Shown piece by piece: positions 61,720-64,000 of a DNA stretch of 64,000 nucleotides. How positions within the stretch are numbered: the first letter of the stretch is position 1; every line of letters starts with the position of its first letter. The stretch is from Flavobacterium sp. SUN046. Lineage in GTDB: Bacteria; Bacteroidota; Bacteroidia; Flavobacteriales; Flavobacteriaceae. Location of the stretch: NCBI RefSeq assembly GCF_028867965.1, contig NZ_JAPQNT010000002.1, forward strand, positions 186,001 through 250,000. Direction: 5' to 3'. The position numbers and the translations under genes were made by a program. A model generated the notes under the pieces. That model was not told where the DNA came from. It did no database searches and saw only the letters and a list, made by a program, of their open reading frames with translations.

Positions 61720-64000
61720 ATGATAAAAAATATACCCAATAAAAGATTTTTAAATACACTATTCTTAGTTCTTTTTTTAATTTTAGCTTTCAATAAAGGA
61801 TTTTCACAATGTCCTACAGTAGTTAATGCAACCCAAACTTTTTGTAATACACAATCTCCAACTGTAGCGAATTTAGTTGCAACTAATAACGGAAACGGAG
61901 TAGTTTGGTATGCAACAGCAACATCTACAACACCATTATCTACTTCTGCTGGTTTAGTAAACGGAGAAGATTATTTTGCCGATGATAGCTCGGGTTCTTG
62001 TGGTGCAAGGCAAGTTGTGGTAGTTACAATTTATTCTGCTCCAACAGGGCAAAATTTTCAAGGTGTCTGTGTCGACAATCCTTCTCAAGCTACAATTGCA
62101 AATCTAATAGCAAACGGAAATAATATTCAATGGTATTTAACGCCAACTGGAGGAACTGCGTTGTCAAGTTCAACTGTTTTGAATGATAATACTATTTATT
62201 ATGCAGGACAAACCAATCCGTTTACTGGATGTAAAACTTCACGTTTATCTGTTTTTGTAAATGTAGGAGTAGTTCCAGTTCCAACAGGAAATTCAAATCA
62301 AGTTTTTTGTTCAACTGCAACACCAACACTTTCTGATTTAGTTGTAAGTGGTGGTAATAATAATTGGTATTCAACTGTTTCTTCAGCAGTTCCACTAGAT
62401 CCATCAACACCATTAGTGAATGGTCAAAGTTATTTTGCAACAACTATTGATCCACCATGCGAAAGTACTAATAGATTTGAAGTTGTAGTATCAATTTTAT
62501 CACCTAATAATTCAGGTACTAACGGAACAATTTCTGTTTGTTCAAATCAAATTTCAGGTAATCCTACAAGAAATTTATTCAGTAGTTTAGGTGGCACACC
62601 GGATACTACAGGAATTTGGACTGGTCCATTACCAACATCTAATGGAAATTTGGGCACAGTAAATATTTCAACTTTAACTGCTGCTGGAAGTCCATATATT
62701 TTTACTTATACAGTCAATAATGCTGGATGTCCTGCGAGTTCATCTACAGTTACAATTACTATTTCTGACCCAAAAAATGCAGGTACAAATGGAAATTTAA
62801 CTATATGTAGTAATGGCGCTAATCAAAATTTATTTACTTTTTTGGGTGGTTCTCCACAATCTGGTGGAACTTGGAGTCCAGCACTCGCAAGCGGAACTGG
62901 AGTTTTTAATCCTTCAATCGATTCATCAGGAACGTACACCTATACGGTTTCTGGACCTGCACCTTGCGGAAATGCTAGTGCTACTGTAACAGTTATAATA
63001 ACTCCAAAAGCTAACGCAGGAACAAATGGAACATTAACTATTTGTAGTAACGCAACACCTCAAAATTTATTTAATAGCTTAGGCGGAACACCACAATCTG
63101 GAGGCGTTTGGTCGCCAACTTTAGCAAGCGGTACAGGAGTTTTTAATCCTGCAATTGATTCAGCTGGAACTTACACTTATACGGTAACAGGAACTGCACC
63201 ATGTTTAAATTCTACAGCTACAGTAACCGTAACAATTACACCTACTGTTACGCCAACCTTTACAGCCGTTGCACCAATTTGTTCAGGCGATACTTTAGCG
63301 GCACTTCCAACGACATCCAATAATGGAATTTCTGGAAGTTGGTCGCCAGCCTTAAATAATACGTCAACTACAACTTACACATTCACGCCATCAGCCAATC
63401 AATGTGCAAATCCAACGACATTAACCATTACGGTAAATCCGAAAATCACGCCAACATTTACAGCCGTTACTCCAATATGTTCAGGCGATACTTTAGCGGC
63501 ACTTCCAACCACATCCAATAATGGAATTTCTGGAAGTTGGTCACCAGCACTTAATAATACATCAACTACAACTTATACGTTTACACCATCGGCCAATCAA
63601 TGTGCTAATCCAACTACATTAACCATTACGGTAAATCCGAAAATCACGCCAACATTTACAGCCGTTACTCCAATATGTTCAGGCGATACTTTAGCGGCAC
63701 TTCCAACCACATCCAATAATGGAATTTCTGGAAGTTGGTCACCAGCACTTAATAATACGTCAACTACAACTTATACGTTTACACCATCGGCCAATCAATG
63801 TGCGAATCCAACTACGTTAACCATTACAGTAAATCCGAAAATCACACCAACCTTTACAGCTGTTACTCCAATTTGTTCAGGCGATACATTAGCGGCACTT
63901 CCAACTACATCCAATAATGGAATTTCTGGAAGTTGGTCGCCAGCACTTAATAATACATCAACTACAACTTATACGTTTACACCATCGGTTAATCAATGTG
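61720..64000 (+). CDS. Giant SprB-like secreted adhesin, 3' end outside the window
   Basis: The ATG at 61720 begins a signal peptide (MIKNIPNKRFLNTLFLVLFL) and the frame stays open to base 64000 (760 codons), so the gene continues beyond the window. Order: three Bacteroidota Ig-like repeats (about 61810-62490; QTFCNTQSPTVANL), a further domain (about 62510-62760), two 79-residue repeats starting at 62779 and 63016 (NAGTNGNLTICSN), then 66-residue repeats from 63251. Repetitive CxxC-free beta domains like these are found in SprB and related gliding adhesins exported by T9SS. The C-terminal sorting domain would be beyond the window. Confidence 0.85.
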   Translation, partial: MIKNIPNKRFLNTLFLVLFLILAFNKGFSQCPTVVNATQTFCNTQSPTVANLVATNNGNGVVWYATATSTTPLSTSAGLVNGEDYFADDSSGSCGARQVVVVTIYSAPTGQNFQGVCVDNPSQATIANLIANGNNIQWYLTPTGGTALSSSTVLNDNTIYYAGQTNPFTGCKTSRLSVFVNVGVVPVPTGNSNQVFCSTATPTLSDLVVSGGNNNWYSTVSSAVPLDPSTPLVNGQSYFATTIDPPCESTNRFEVVVSILSPNNSGTNGTISVCSNQISGNPTRNLFSSLGGTPDTTGIWTGPLPTSNGNLGTVNISTLTAAGSPYIFTYTVNNAGCPASSSTVTITISDPKNAGTNGNLTICSNGANQNLFTFLGGSPQSGGTWSPALASGTGVFNPSIDSSGTYTYTVSGPAPCGNASATVTVIITPKANAGTNGTLTICSNATPQNLFNSLGGTPQSGGVWSPTLASGTGVFNPAIDSAGTYTYTVTGTAPCLNSTATVTVTITPTVTPTFTAVAPICSGDTLAALPTTSNNGISGSWSPALNNTSTTTYTFTPSANQCANPTTLTITVNPKITPTFTAVTPICSGDTLAALPTTSNNGISGSWSPALNNTSTTTYTFTPSANQCANPTTLTITVNPKITPTFTAVTPICSGDTLAALPTTSNNGISGSWSPALNNTSTTTYTFTPSANQCANPTTLTITVNPKITPTFTAVTPICSGDTLAALPTTSNNGISGSWSPALNNTSTTTYTFTPSVNQC
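62779..63252 (+). repeat. Two tandem 237-bp coding repeats
   Basis: The segments from 62779 and 63016 encode parallel 79-residue units beginning AGTNGxLTICSN and containing GGTWSPALASGTGVFNPSID- and GGVWSPTLASGTGVFNPAID-like stretches. They are similar but clearly diverged in sequence. Confidence 0.8.
63251..64000 (+). repeat. 198-bp tandem coding repeats (66-residue units), at least four copies
   Basis: Units begin at 63251, 63449, 63647 and 63845 (the last truncated by the window edge), each exactly 198 bases apart and encoding TFTAVxPICSGDTLAALPTT and so on. The 63449 and 63647 copies differ at only a few bases over long stretches, so the array expanded recently. Collapse or expansion of this array in an assembly is likely. 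Confidence 0.92.

Noticed and set aside
63251..64000. Regular repeats at fixed spacing suggested a CRISPR array
   Set aside because: The period is 198 bases with no short identical repeats and unique spacers; the units are coding in a single open frame and encode 66-residue domains.
37..64000. tRNA, rRNA and tmRNA genes
   Set aside because: No cloverleaf with a T-arm GTTCRA core and no rRNA-like tracts were noticed by eye on either strand; a covariance-model search (tRNAscan-SE, Infernal) would be decisive.

Overview
The window is AT-rich, densely coded DNA from a Bacteroidota member, almost certainly family Flavobacteriaceae and probably Flavobacterium or a close relative. The signs are TANNTTTG-type -7 boxes just upstream of genes, type IX secretion C-terminal sorting domains, many lipoproteins, a YtxJ protein of the bacillithiol system, and several hairpin repeats of the kind scattered through flavobacterial intergenic regions. 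No rRNA, tRNA or CRISPR array was recognised, and no transposase or phage gene was seen.

Layout. (1) 1-3.7 kb: the 3' part of a very large secreted adhesin-like protein with GEVED, FN3 and Ig-like modules and a T9SS sorting domain. (2) 3.8-7.9 kb: an unusual single ORF joining a family-2 glycosyltransferase to dephospho-CoA kinase, then a histidine kinase/response regulator pair. (3) 8.0-16.1 kb, minus strand: a housekeeping run with an acyl-ACP thioesterase, miaA, an HNH protein, a DnaQ-GIY-YIG nuclease, a YggS-type PLP protein, a DUF1015 protein, 3-hydroxybutyryl-CoA dehydrogenase, a small membrane protein and a Gfo/Idh/MocA oxidoreductase. (4) 16.2-25.5 kb: pcm, a DUF3857/transglutaminase protein, a cyanophycinase-like gene broken by a nonsense codon, a Fic protein with an HTH domain, smpB, a subtilase lipoprotein and a VF530-type protein. 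(5) 25.5-42.3 kb: an ABC ATPase with a membrane partner, a GNAT, a MITE-like element, an aldose-1-epimerase relative, an M1 peptidase, a Gly-zipper lipoprotein, a GH5-like lipoprotein, pterin dehydratase, a DUF1801/CDGSH fusion, an ArsR/SRPBCC pair, several unknowns and clpB. (6) 42.4-43.7 kb: an archaemetzincin-like lipoprotein and YtxJ.

(7) 43.8-53.9 kb is the most coherent functional unit: an outward-facing Gfo/Idh/MocA gene and a rightward operon encoding an MFS permease, three sugar isomerase/epimerase-like TIM barrels, a GMC oxidoreductase, its Tat-tagged small subunit, a lipoprotein cytochrome c and a DUF1080 protein. It ends at a strong terminator and is followed by a lactonase-family protein. 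This is the gene set expected for periplasmic glycoside 3-oxidation (3-keto-sugar) catabolism. (8) 53.9-64 kb: lipoprotein and orphan small genes, fahA, glyA, a LysM/periplasmic-binding protein, and the 5' part of a giant repetitive SprB-like adhesin that runs off the window with 198-bp nearly identical tandem repeats.

Annotation rests on motif recognition by eye. Family assignments for enzymes with clear motifs are solid; substrates and physiological roles are inferred.
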